A stretch of DNA of 64,000 nt. Origin: FEB-7 sp963698265 (GTDB lineage: Bacteria > Pseudomonadota > Gammaproteobacteria > Burkholderiales > Usitatibacteraceae). The stretch lies in contig CAVOQC010000004.1 in the NCBI GenBank assembly GCA_963698265.1, forward strand, positions 372,001 through 436,000. The letters are read 5' to 3'. The notes beneath the pieces were generated by a model. It worked only from the letters and a program-made list of their open reading frames with translations. It did not search any database and was not told where the DNA came from. Shown in pieces: positions 57,007-64,000 of the stretch. Each line of letters begins with the position of its first letter. Position 1 is the stretch's first letter. A program made the position numbers and the translations under genes.

Positions 57007-58281
57007 GTGAGCCGTCCGCCCGGTCCGGCCGCCGCCCTGGCGGCGTGGCTCGACTACATCTCCGCGCAGCACCCCGCGCAGATTGCACTGGGCCTCGAGC
57101 GCGTGCGCGAGGTGGCTCGCCGGATGGGACTTGCCCCGCCCGCGTTCGCGATCACCGTGGGAGGCACGAACGGCAAGGGTTCGACCTGCGCGTTCCTCGA
57201 GGCGATCCTGCGGGCGGCCTGCTATCGGACGGGGCTCTACACGTCGCCGCACCTGCTGCGCTACAACGAGCGCGTGCGCATCGACGGCGTGGAGGCGACG
57301 GACGCCGAGCTGGTCCGCCATTTCGCGCGCGTGGAGTCCGCACGAGGGGCGACGCCGCTCACGTACTTCGAGTTCGGGACGCTCGCCGCCCTGGCTGCCT
57401 TCGAGGAGGCGAGGGTGGAGGCCGCGGTCCTCGAGGTCGGCCTGGGCGGGCGCCTGGACGCGGTGAACCTCTTCGACGCCGATTGTGCAGTCGTCGCGAG
57501 CGTGGACCTCGATCACCAGAGCTGGCTTGGCAGCACGCGGGAAGCGATCGGCCTGGAGAAAGCGCATATCTTCCGGCCTGGCCGCCCGGCTCTTTGCGGC
57601 GACGACGATCCGCCGCGCAGCCTCGTGGAACACGCCAGGGCGATCGGCGCGGACCTCCAGGTGCGCGGCCGCGATTTCCGCGCGCTCGCCCGCGAGGGGC
57701 AGTGGGACTTCGAGGGCCGCCGCGGTGCCAAGCGGTCGCTGCCGCTCCCGGCCCTGCGGGGGGCGTGGCAACTCGACAATGCAGCCCTCGCGCTGGCAGC
57801 GCTCGACGAGTTCCCGGAGCGCCTTCCGGTCTCGCTCGGGGAGATCCGGCGCGGACTCACCGGCGTGCGCCTTGAAGGGCGCCTGCAGGCCCTGCCCGGG
57901 CGTCCGTCCATGGTGCTCGACGTCGCCCACAACCCCCAGGCGGCGCGCGCGCTCGCGCGAGGGCTGGGGGAGATGCCTTACTGCGAGAACACGATCGCGG
58001 TCTTCGCGATCCTCGCCGACAAGGACATCGGCGCGGTGATCGACGCCCTTTCGCCGCGCGTCGACCGTTGGCATGTGGCGACGGTCGCCACCGACAGGGC
58101 AGCGCCCGCACAGGCGGTGGCGCAACTGCTGGCCGCGCGCGGCCTGGCCGGTCGAACCCGGGTCTTCGCGACGGTGGCGCTTGCGCATGAAGCCGCGCTT
58201 CGGGAGGCCGGACCGAATGATAGAATTCTCGTTTTCGGCTCGTTCCACACCGTCGCCGCCGTTCTCGAGATGCCGCGATGA
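57007..58281 (+). CDS. folC: Folylpolyglutamate synthase / dihydrofolate synthase
   Basis: 424 residues from a GTG start. FolC joins dihydropteroate with glutamate and adds further glutamates to folates, using ATP. Visible are the Mur-ligase-like P-loop VGGTNGKGSTCAFLEAIL, LYTSPHLLRYNERVRIDG, LEVGLGGRLDAVN, and the C-terminal domain motif LDVAHNPQAARALA. It is placed between accD and the SPOR-domain gene, as in many Betaproteobacteria and Pseudomonas. Confidence 0.96.
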   Translation: MSRPPGPAAALAAWLDYISAQHPAQIALGLERVREVARRMGLAPPAFAITVGGTNGKGSTCAFLEAILRAACYRTGLYTSPHLLRYNERVRIDGVEATDAELVRHFARVESARGATPLTYFEFGTLAALAAFEEARVEAAVLEVGLGGRLDAVNLFDADCAVVASVDLDHQSWLGSTREAIGLEKAHIFRPGRPALCGDDDPPRSLVEHARAIGADLQVRGRDFRALAREGQWDFEGRRGAKRSLPLPALRGAWQLDNAALALAALDEFPERLPVSLGEIRRGLTGVRLEGRLQALPGRPSMVLDVAHNPQAARALARGLGEMPYCENTIAVFAILADKDIGAVIDALSPRVDRWHVATVATDRAAPAQAVAQLLAARGLAGRTRVFATVALAHEAALREAGPNDRILVFGSFHTVAAVLEMPR

Positions 58282-58293
58282 CCAAAGCCTGAC

Positions 58294-58929
58294 ATGCCGA
58301 ACGACCCCACCGTCGAGCAGATCGAGCGCCGCCGCAAGGGCCGTCAACGCCTGATCGGCGCCGTCGTGCTCGCCCTCGCGGTCGTCGTGTTCGTTCCGAT
58401 GCTGCTCGACCCGGAACCCCGACGCGAGCGCGAGCAGCCGGAGCTAGCCATTCCCCCAAGGGAGGGGTTGCCCGCCCAGGTCGCGGCGGCGAAACCGGCC
58501 GAAACGGCCGCTACGCGCCAGGCCGCGCCGGAGCTTTCCCCCCGTGCTCCTGCCGCCACTGCCACGCCCGCGACACCCTTTGTCGCGTCCCCGGCCCCGG
58601 ATCCCAGGAAGACGGTGGCGCCGAAGGCTGCGGAGTTCAAGCCGGCGCCACCGGGAGCGCGGACGGAGCCGAAGCCCGCAACGCCTGCGCCCGTGCTCGA
58701 GGGATTCGCCGTGCAGGTCGGCGCGTTCCGGGACGATGCGAAGCTCGCCCAGGCCCGCGAGCGCATTGCCGCGGCGCGCCTCGCCCATTACACGGAGCGC
58801 CTCGACGGCGCCTCCGGAGAGCTCACGCGCCTGCGCGCTGGGCCGTTTCCGACGCGCGAGGCGGCGGAGCGGGCCGCGGCGCAACTCAAGCGCGGCGGGC
58901 TCGAGGCGCGCGTGGTGTCGCTGCCTTGA
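58294..58929 (+). CDS. SPOR domain membrane protein (DedD-like)
   Basis: 211 residues. A short basic cytoplasmic N-terminus leads to one transmembrane helix (about 19-40, LIGAVVLALAVVVFVPMLL), a long Ala/Pro/Lys-rich periplasmic linker (about 45-130) and a SPOR domain (about 135-211, FAVQVGAFRDDAKLAQAR, TRLRAGPFPTREAAERAA). SPOR domains bind denuded glycan strands at the division septum, so it is a probable late divisome protein like DedD. It follows folC by 12 nt. The cvpA gene that usually follows it is missing; purF comes next. Confidence 0.93.
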   Translation: MPNDPTVEQIERRRKGRQRLIGAVVLALAVVVFVPMLLDPEPRREREQPELAIPPREGLPAQVAAAKPAETAATRQAAPELSPRAPAATATPATPFVASPAPDPRKTVAPKAAEFKPAPPGARTEPKPATPAPVLEGFAVQVGAFRDDAKLAQARERIAAARLAHYTERLDGASGELTRLRAGPFPTREAAERAAAQLKRGGLEARVVSLP

Positions 58930-59033
58930 CCGGTCCGGGCCAGGGGGCGCCGATCCGCGCCGGCCACAATGGCGGGCAAAGCGCTTACACTATCGCGGGG
59001 TCACGATCCCCCGGCCTGAAGGACGCCTGAAAG

Positions 59034-60560
59034 ATGTGCGGAATCGTCGGAGTCGTCGCGCGCAGTCCCGTCAACCAGTATCTCTACGACGGGCTCACGG
59101 TCCTGCAGCACCGCGGCCAGGACGCGGCGGGAATCGTCACGGCCGACGGCCACAGCTTCCACATGCACAAGGGCAGCGGCCTCGTTCGCGACGTCTTCCG
59201 CACGCGCGACATGCGAAGCCTCGCCGGAACCATGGGCATCGCCCATTGCCGCTACCCGACGGCGGGGTCCGCCGCTTCGGCGGCCGAGGCGCAGCCGTTC
59301 TACGTGAACTCCCCGTTCGGCATCGTGCTCGGGCACAACGGCAACCTGGTGAACGCGCAGGAACTGCGCAAGTCGCTCTTCCTCCAGGATCGCCGCCACA
59401 TCAACACGAATTCCGATTCCGAGGTGCTGCTGAACGTCCTGGCGCACGAGATCCATGACGCGTGCGACGGCGGCCATCGCCTGACGCCGGACGCCATCTT
59501 CAAGGCGGTGGGGGGCGTGCACCGGCGCGTGAAGGGCGCCTACGCCGTGGTGGCCATGATCGCCGGCTACGGCTTGCTCGCCTTTCGCGACCCGAAGGGC
59601 ATCCGCCCGCTCATCATCGGCAGGGCCGACACGGACAAGGGCGTGGAGTTCATCGTGGCCTCCGAGAGCGTGGCCCTGGACGCGCTGGGATTCAAGGCGA
59701 TGCGCGACGTCGCTCCCGGGGAGGCCGTCCTCGTCGATCAGAGTGGCAACCTCTACGCGCGGCAGTGCGCCGAATCGCCGTCGCTCAATCCGTGCATTTT
59801 CGAGTTCGTCTACCTCGCGCGCCCGGACTCGATGATCGACGGGGTGAGCGTCTACGAGAGCCGGCGCAACATGGGCAAGAGCCTGGCCGACCGGATACTC
59901 GCCGCGGGGATCGCGCCGGAGATCGATGTCGTCATTCCCATTCCGGATTCGAGCAGGCCGAGCGCCCTCGAGGTCGCCACCAAGCTCGGCAAGCCCTATC
60001 GCGAGGGGTTCATCAAGAACCGCTACATCGGCCGCACCTTCATCATGCCCGGCCAGGAGCTCCGCAAGAAGAGCGTCCGGCAGAAGCTGAACGCAATGGC
60101 CGTCGAATTCAAGGACAAGAACGTCCTGCTGGTGGACGATTCCATCGTCCGCGGGACGACGAGCCGCGAGATCGTCCAGATGGCGCGCGAATCCGGCGCG
60201 AAGAAAGTCTTCTTCGCCTCGGCCGCTCCACCCGTGCGCTTCCCGAACGTCTACGGCATCGACATGCCCACGCGCTCCGAACTCATCGCGAACGGTCGCG
60301 ACGAGAGCGAGATCGCCGAGGCGATCGGGGCGGATGCGGTGCTCTACCAGGACCTCGCCTCGCTGATGGCGGACGTGCGCGCCTGCAATCCCGCCATCGA
60401 GGGCTTCGACTGCTCGTGCTTCGACGGCGTGTACATCACCGGCGACGTTTCCAGCGACTATCTCGCGGACATCGAGGCCTCGCGGCACGACGGCGAGTCG
60501 AGCGCGGGAACCCGCCTGTCGAGCTACCAGCTCGACCTCGGCCTCACGGCCGTCGACTGA
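59034..60560 (+). CDS. purF: Amidophosphoribosyltransferase
   Basis: 508 residues. PurF makes 5-phosphoribosylamine from PRPP and glutamine, the first step of purine synthesis. Cys2 (MCGIVGV) is the glutaminase nucleophile, directly after the start Met, so no propeptide is present. The glutaminase domain (1 to about 235) shows HNGNLVN and RHINTNSDSEV; the PRPP-binding motif VLLVDDSIVRGTTS is in the second domain. GKPYREGFIKNRYIGRTFI is typical of the type without an iron-sulfur cluster. metZ follows after 7 nt. Confidence 0.97.
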   Translation: MCGIVGVVARSPVNQYLYDGLTVLQHRGQDAAGIVTADGHSFHMHKGSGLVRDVFRTRDMRSLAGTMGIAHCRYPTAGSAASAAEAQPFYVNSPFGIVLGHNGNLVNAQELRKSLFLQDRRHINTNSDSEVLLNVLAHEIHDACDGGHRLTPDAIFKAVGGVHRRVKGAYAVVAMIAGYGLLAFRDPKGIRPLIIGRADTDKGVEFIVASESVALDALGFKAMRDVAPGEAVLVDQSGNLYARQCAESPSLNPCIFEFVYLARPDSMIDGVSVYESRRNMGKSLADRILAAGIAPEIDVVIPIPDSSRPSALEVATKLGKPYREGFIKNRYIGRTFIMPGQELRKKSVRQKLNAMAVEFKDKNVLLVDDSIVRGTTSREIVQMARESGAKKVFFASAAPPVRFPNVYGIDMPTRSELIANGRDESEIAEAIGADAVLYQDLASLMADVRACNPAIEGFDCSCFDGVYITGDVSSDYLADIEASRHDGESSAGTRLSSYQLDLGLTAVD

Positions 60561-60567
60561 GCCTTCC

Positions 60568-61746
60568 ATGGCGCAAGACTACAGGCCCGACACGCTGGGC
60601 GTCCGGGCCGGGGGGCTGCGCAGCGACTTCGGGGAGCATTCGGAGTCGCTGGTGCTCACGGCGAGCTTCGTGTTCGCCAGCGCGGCGGAAGCGGCGCGCC
60701 GGTTCGCCAACGAAGAGCCGGGCAACATCTACTCGCGCTTCACGAATCCGACGGTCTCGATGTTCCAGTCGCGGCTGGCGGCGCTCGAGGGGGCGCAGTC
60801 GTGCGTGGCCACCGCCACCGGCATGGCGGCGGTGGCGACGATGGCGCTGGGCCTGCTTTCAGCGGGCGACCACGTGGTGGCCGCGCGCGGCGTCTTCGGC
60901 ACGGTCGTGCCGCTGCTCAACCAGATTCTCGGCCGCTTCGGGGTGGAAACGACCTGGGTCGCCGCCTCCGATCTCGACGCGTGGCGCGCCGCCCTTCGGC
61001 CACGCACGCGGCTCCTCTTCGCCGAGACGCCCTCGAACCCGGTGTGCGAGATCGTCGACATCGCCGGGCTCGCGGCCATCGCGCGCGACGCTGGCGCGGT
61101 CCTCGCGATCGACAACTGCATGTGCAGCCCGGCGCTCCAGCGCCCGATCGCGCTGGGTGCTGACCTGGTGGTGCACTCGGCAACGAAGTATCTCGATGGC
61201 CAGGGGCGCGTGCTGGGCGGGGCCATCGCGGGGCGAGCCGACCTGGTCGAGGGCCCGCTCTTCAACTTCGTCCGCACCGCCGGGCCCGCGCTCTCGCCCT
61301 TCAACGCCTGGGTGTGCCTCAAGGGGATGGAGACGCTCCGGCTGCGCGTGGAGGCGCAGTCGGCGCGCGCCCTGGAGCTCGCGCGCTGGCTGGAAGCGCA
61401 TCCGAAGGTCGAGCGCGTGAATTTTCCGGGGCTCGAGTCGCATCCGCAGCACGCGCTCGCCATGCGCCAGCAGTCGGCAGGCGGCCCGGTCCTGTCGTTC
61501 GTCGTCCGGGGCGGGCGCGAGGCGGCCTGGCGCGTCGTCGACGGCACCCGGCTGCTGTCCATCACCGCGAATTTCGGCGACACGAAATCGACGATCTGCC
61601 ATCCGGCCTCGACCACGCACGGCCGCCTGCCGGCCGCCGAACGGGAGGCCGCCGGAGTCGTGGAGGGGCTCCTGCGCGTGGCCGCGGGCCTGGAGGATGC
61701 CGGAGACATCCGGGAGGATCTCGAGGGCGGCCTCGCCGCCGCCTAG
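60568..61746 (+). CDS. metZ: O-succinylhomoserine sulfhydrylase
   Basis: 392 residues, Cys/Met metabolism PLP enzyme family. MetZ converts O-succinylhomoserine and sulfide directly to homocysteine. The PLP lysine is Lys207 in VHSATKYLDGQGRVLGG. Other features: NIYSRFTNPT, ATGMAAVATMALGLLSAGD, and the C-terminal SITANFGDTKSTICHPASTTH. The purF-metZ arrangement is conserved in Betaproteobacteria and Pseudomonas and favours MetZ over cystathionine gamma-synthase. Confidence 0.95.
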   Translation: MAQDYRPDTLGVRAGGLRSDFGEHSESLVLTASFVFASAAEAARRFANEEPGNIYSRFTNPTVSMFQSRLAALEGAQSCVATATGMAAVATMALGLLSAGDHVVAARGVFGTVVPLLNQILGRFGVETTWVAASDLDAWRAALRPRTRLLFAETPSNPVCEIVDIAGLAAIARDAGAVLAIDNCMCSPALQRPIALGADLVVHSATKYLDGQGRVLGGAIAGRADLVEGPLFNFVRTAGPALSPFNAWVCLKGMETLRLRVEAQSARALELARWLEAHPKVERVNFPGLESHPQHALAMRQQSAGGPVLSFVVRGGREAAWRVVDGTRLLSITANFGDTKSTICHPASTTHGRLPAAEREAAGVVEGLLRVAAGLEDAGDIREDLEGGLAAA

Positions 61747-61824
61747 CGAATCCGGACGCGGGCCACCCGCCCGTGCCACCCACGGCAACGCCCACAAGGC
61801 GGAGCCAAGCGCCAAGGACGATCC

Positions 61825-62643
61825 ATGAAGACCCCGCACGTGTTCCTGATGTGCCCGCCCGAGTACTTCGACGTCTCGTACATCATCAACCCGTGGATGC
61901 ACGGCAACGTCCGGAAGATCGACAACGCGCTCGCCAAGCAGCAGTGGCGGGCCCTCTACGACATCCTCACCGACCACGCGAGCGTCCGCCTGGTCCATTC
62001 GCAGCCGGGTTCTCCCGACATGGTCTTCACGGCCAATGCGGGACTCGTGAAGGCAAGGCGCGTGCTCGTCTCGCGCTTTCGCTATCCGGAACGCCAGTAC
62101 GAGGAGCCGTACTTCGCCGACTGGTTCCTGGACCGGGGCTACGAGGTTTCGCTGATGCCGCGCGACGTTCCGTTCGAGGGGGCGGGCGACGCGCTCTACG
62201 ACCGTGGCGCCGCAAGGCTCTGGCTCGCCTACGGACACCGGTCCGTCCTCGCCGCGAAGGAAGTGATCGCCGGCAAGCTCGGCGGCGAGGTGGTCCCCCT
62301 GAAGCTCACCGACCAGCGCTTCTACCACCTGGACACCTGCTTCTGCCCGCTCGACGGCGGCCACCTGCTCTACTACCCGAATGCGTTCGACGCGACGTCG
62401 CGGGCGACGATCGAGCGCCTCGTGCCCGCCTCGCGCCGGATCGCGATCGGCGAGGAAGACGCACTCGCCTTCGCGTGCAACGCCGTTTCGGTGGGCGCGC
62501 GGATCGTGGTGAACCGCGCCACCACGGCGTTCGTCGATGCGCTCGGCAGGCGCGGGTTCGAGGTCGTGCAGACGCCGCTGTCGGAGTTCATGAAGGCGGG
62601 CGGCTCCGCCAAGTGCCTCACACTGCGGCTGGACGAGCCATGA
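61825..62643 (+). CDS. Dimethylarginine dimethylaminohydrolase-like amidinohydrolase
   Basis: 272 residues of the guanidino-group-modifying (arginine deiminase / DDAH / amidinotransferase) superfamily. Catalytic elements are visible: FEGAGD (117-122, Glu-Asp pair), HLDTC (168-172, His) and the nucleophile Cys264 in GGSAKCLTLRL. SPDMVFTANAGLV binds substrate in the family. It hydrolyses an arginine-like guanidine, giving citrulline or a related product; whether the substrate is arginine, methylarginine or another compound cannot be read. It starts 78 nt after metZ and ends 1 nt before the convergent lpxH. Confidence 0.88.
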   Translation: MKTPHVFLMCPPEYFDVSYIINPWMHGNVRKIDNALAKQQWRALYDILTDHASVRLVHSQPGSPDMVFTANAGLVKARRVLVSRFRYPERQYEEPYFADWFLDRGYEVSLMPRDVPFEGAGDALYDRGAARLWLAYGHRSVLAAKEVIAGKLGGEVVPLKLTDQRFYHLDTCFCPLDGGHLLYYPNAFDATSRATIERLVPASRRIAIGEEDALAFACNAVSVGARIVVNRATTAFVDALGRRGFEVVQTPLSEFMKAGGSAKCLTLRLDEP

Positions 62644-62644
62644 C

Positions 62645-63367
62645 TCAGCAGATGGCGACGGCCCGGATGCCCGAGGGAGTCGCCTCGAGGTAGCCGCCCG
62701 ACTCGTACCAGTCCGGGAGGACCCAGCGCACGCACGGGCCGCCGCTCGCCTCGTGGACGTGCCGCGCGGGCCGGTGAGTGTGCCCGTGGATCATCACGCG
62801 GCACCCGGCCGACGCGAACGCGGCCTCCACGGCCTCGGACGTTACGTCCATGATCGCCGCGCCCTTTCCTTCCTTGGCGTCCTCGCTCTTCTCGCGCATG
62901 TCGCGCGCGAGCGCGATGCGCTCCTCGATCGGGCGGGCGAGCGCCGCCGCCTGCCAGGCGGGGCTGCGGACCTGCTCCCGGAAGGCGAGGTAGGCCCGGT
63001 CGCCGGTGCACAGGGTGTCGCCGTGCATGAGCAAAACCCGCGTCCCGTAGAGGTCGATCACGGTCGGATCGGGAATGAGGCGGATCCCCGTCTCGGAGGA
63101 AAACCGGGACGAGACCATGAAGTCGCGGTTGCCGTGCATGAAGTACACGGGCGCATGGCGCGCGACCGGTCGGAGCAGGTCCGCGATTCGCGCGGGAAGG
63201 CCCCCGGACAGGCAGTCGTCGCCCACCCAGTATTCGAACAGGTCGCCCAGGATGTAGAGCGCGTCGGCTCCGGGCACGGCTTCGGAGAGGAAGCGGGCGA
63301 AGGACTCGGTGGATTCCGGCCGCTCCTCGGCCAGGTGCAGGTCGGAAACGAAGAGCGTGCGCGGCAT
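62645..63367 (-). CDS. lpxH: UDP-2,3-diacylglucosamine diphosphatase
   Basis: 240 residues, a calcineurin-like metallophosphoesterase. LpxH hydrolyses UDP-2,3-diacylglucosamine to lipid X and UMP in lipid A synthesis at the inner membrane. The two-metal site is visible: FVSDLHL (Asp9, His11), LGDLFEYWVGDD, HGNRDF, LMHGD and HGHTHRP. The gene lies downstream of ppiB on the same strand with 58 nt between them, and is convergent with the DDAH-like gene. Confidence 0.95.
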   Translation of the reverse strand: MPRTLFVSDLHLAEERPESTESFARFLSEAVPGADALYILGDLFEYWVGDDCLSGGLPARIADLLRPVARHAPVYFMHGNRDFMVSSRFSSETGIRLIPDPTVIDLYGTRVLLMHGDTLCTGDRAYLAFREQVRSPAWQAAALARPIEERIALARDMREKSEDAKEGKGAAIMDVTSEAVEAAFASAGCRVMIHGHTHRPARHVHEASGGPCVRWVLPDWYESGGYLEATPSGIRAVAIC

Positions 63368-63425
63368 GGACGCGAACCGGCGGAGCGTGGTCCGGCCCCG
63401 TGCGCTACTCAGTTTCTCGCGCGAA

Positions 63426-63920
63426 TCAGAGGCACTCGGCCTTCTCGATCACGACCGGTTCCAGGGGGACGTTCTGGTGCATCCCGGCGTTGCCGGTCGG
63501 GACCTTGCGGATCTTGTCGACCACGTCCTGGCCTTCGACGACCTTGCCGAACACCGCGTAGCCCCAGCCCTGCGCGGACTCGTCGCGGTAGTCGAGGAAC
63601 TCGTTCGCCTTCACGTTGATGAAGAACTGCGCGGTGGCCGAGTCGCGAACGCCGGTGCGCGCCATGGCAAGCGAGTAGTTCTCGTTCTTCAGGCCGTTGG
63701 CCGCCTCGTTCTTGATGGGCGCGAGGGTCGGCTTCTGCTGCATGTCCTTCGTGAACCCGCCGCCCTGGACCATGAAGCCGTCGATCACGCGGTGGAAGAT
63801 GGTGCCGTTGTAGTGGCCGGACTCGACGTACTTCACGAAATTCTCGGCCGAAGCAGGGGCCTTTTCCTGGTTCAGCTCGATGGTGATGGGCCCCATCGAG
63901 GTGGTGAGCTTCACTTTCAT
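63426..63920 (-). CDS. ppiB: Cyclophilin-type peptidyl-prolyl cis-trans isomerase
   Basis: 164 residues, one cyclophilin domain without a signal peptide, so cytoplasmic PpiB. Motifs: FHRVIDGFMVQGGGF (catalytic Arg), SATAQFFINVKAN and YAVFGKVVEGQDVVDKI. GGAAG lies 7 nt before the ATG at 63920. The frame is open upstream to the window edge, so a longer form cannot be excluded, but the domain begins exactly at this Met. Upstream, at 63935-64000, another frame ends in a TGA and might be the tail of a preceding gene such as a periplasmic isomerase; too little is visible to call it. Confidence 0.95.
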   Translation of the reverse strand: MKVKLTTSMGPITIELNQEKAPASAENFVKYVESGHYNGTIFHRVIDGFMVQGGGFTKDMQQKPTLAPIKNEAANGLKNENYSLAMARTGVRDSATAQFFINVKANEFLDYRDESAQGWGYAVFGKVVEGQDVVDKIRKVPTGNAGMHQNVPLEPVVIEKAECL

Positions 63921-64000
63921 CTTTGCGCTTCCTTTCAGGTTGGCGGAGCAGCTCGCGGCCCCGGCCGCGCGCGGCTTGTCCTTCGCCTGCGCGGCGGCGG

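Noticed and set aside
63935..64000. Tail of an upstream gene at the window edge
   Set aside because: One frame ends in a TGA before ppiB, but about 20 codons of low-complexity Ala/Pro/Arg sequence are not enough to call a gene.

Overview
The window comes from a high-GC betaproteobacterium. The evidence is the 16S and 23S rRNA sequence and the gene order leuC, entericidin, leuD, leuB, asd, fimV, truA, trpF, trpB, trpA, accD, folC, SPOR, purF, metZ, which is characteristic of Betaproteobacteria. The genus cannot be named from the sequence alone.

Layout. 1-4956: rRNA operon (16S 3' part, tRNA-Ile(GAT), tRNA-Ala(TGC), 23S, 5S, terminator). The 23S has an extra hairpin of about 100 nt at the position of helix 45. 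5044-9806: cell-envelope genes, namely an entericidin-like lipoprotein, a decayed MMPL exporter, two DUF4398 lipoproteins (the second with an OmpA domain), a small membrane protein, and an exported protein with three tandem beta/gamma-crystallin modules plus a glycine zipper. 9827-26909 (minus strand): one alpha-glucan/trehalose operon reading glgB, glgE, treS-maltokinase, a CmpX-like channel protein, glgX, treZ and a single-frame malQ-treY fusion. 27200-29005: a divergent metallo-beta-lactamase/pseudo-receiver/GAF protein. Between it and glgB lies a 13-bp perfect inverted repeat that overlaps a candidate promoter. 29121-32629: indolepyruvate ferredoxin oxidoreductase with a frameshift near its 3' end. 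32637-36237 (minus): maeB, a VOC protein and an LD-carboxypeptidase. 36311-43939: an ArsR regulator with a palindromic operator, a Tat-type lipoprotein amidohydrolase, an MFS-acyltransferase fusion, and a DUF2339/DUF3999 pair. 44002-61746: aroC and the conserved leu-asd-fimV-truA-trp-accD-folC-SPOR-purF-metZ block, from which cvpA is missing. 61825-63920: a DDAH-like amidinohydrolase, then lpxH and ppiB on the minus strand.

How the genes work together. The glucan operon encodes a full cycle. TreS interconverts trehalose and maltose, the fused kinase makes maltose-1-phosphate, GlgE polymerises it and GlgB branches the product. GlgX debranches, MalQ redistributes chains, and TreY plus TreZ release trehalose again. 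No glgA, glgC or glgP is in the window. A membrane channel-type protein inside the operon and the trehalose output suggest osmotic or desiccation protection. The second half of the window is housekeeping biosynthesis of leucine, aspartate-family amino acids, tryptophan, fatty acids, folate, purines and methionine.

The most unusual items are the MalQ-TreY fusion, the embedded channel gene and the inverted-repeat promoter region of the glucan operon, the 23S insert, the MBL/pseudo-receiver/GAF protein, and the ArsR-palindrome-amidohydrolase unit. No CRISPR array, prophage or insertion sequence was seen.
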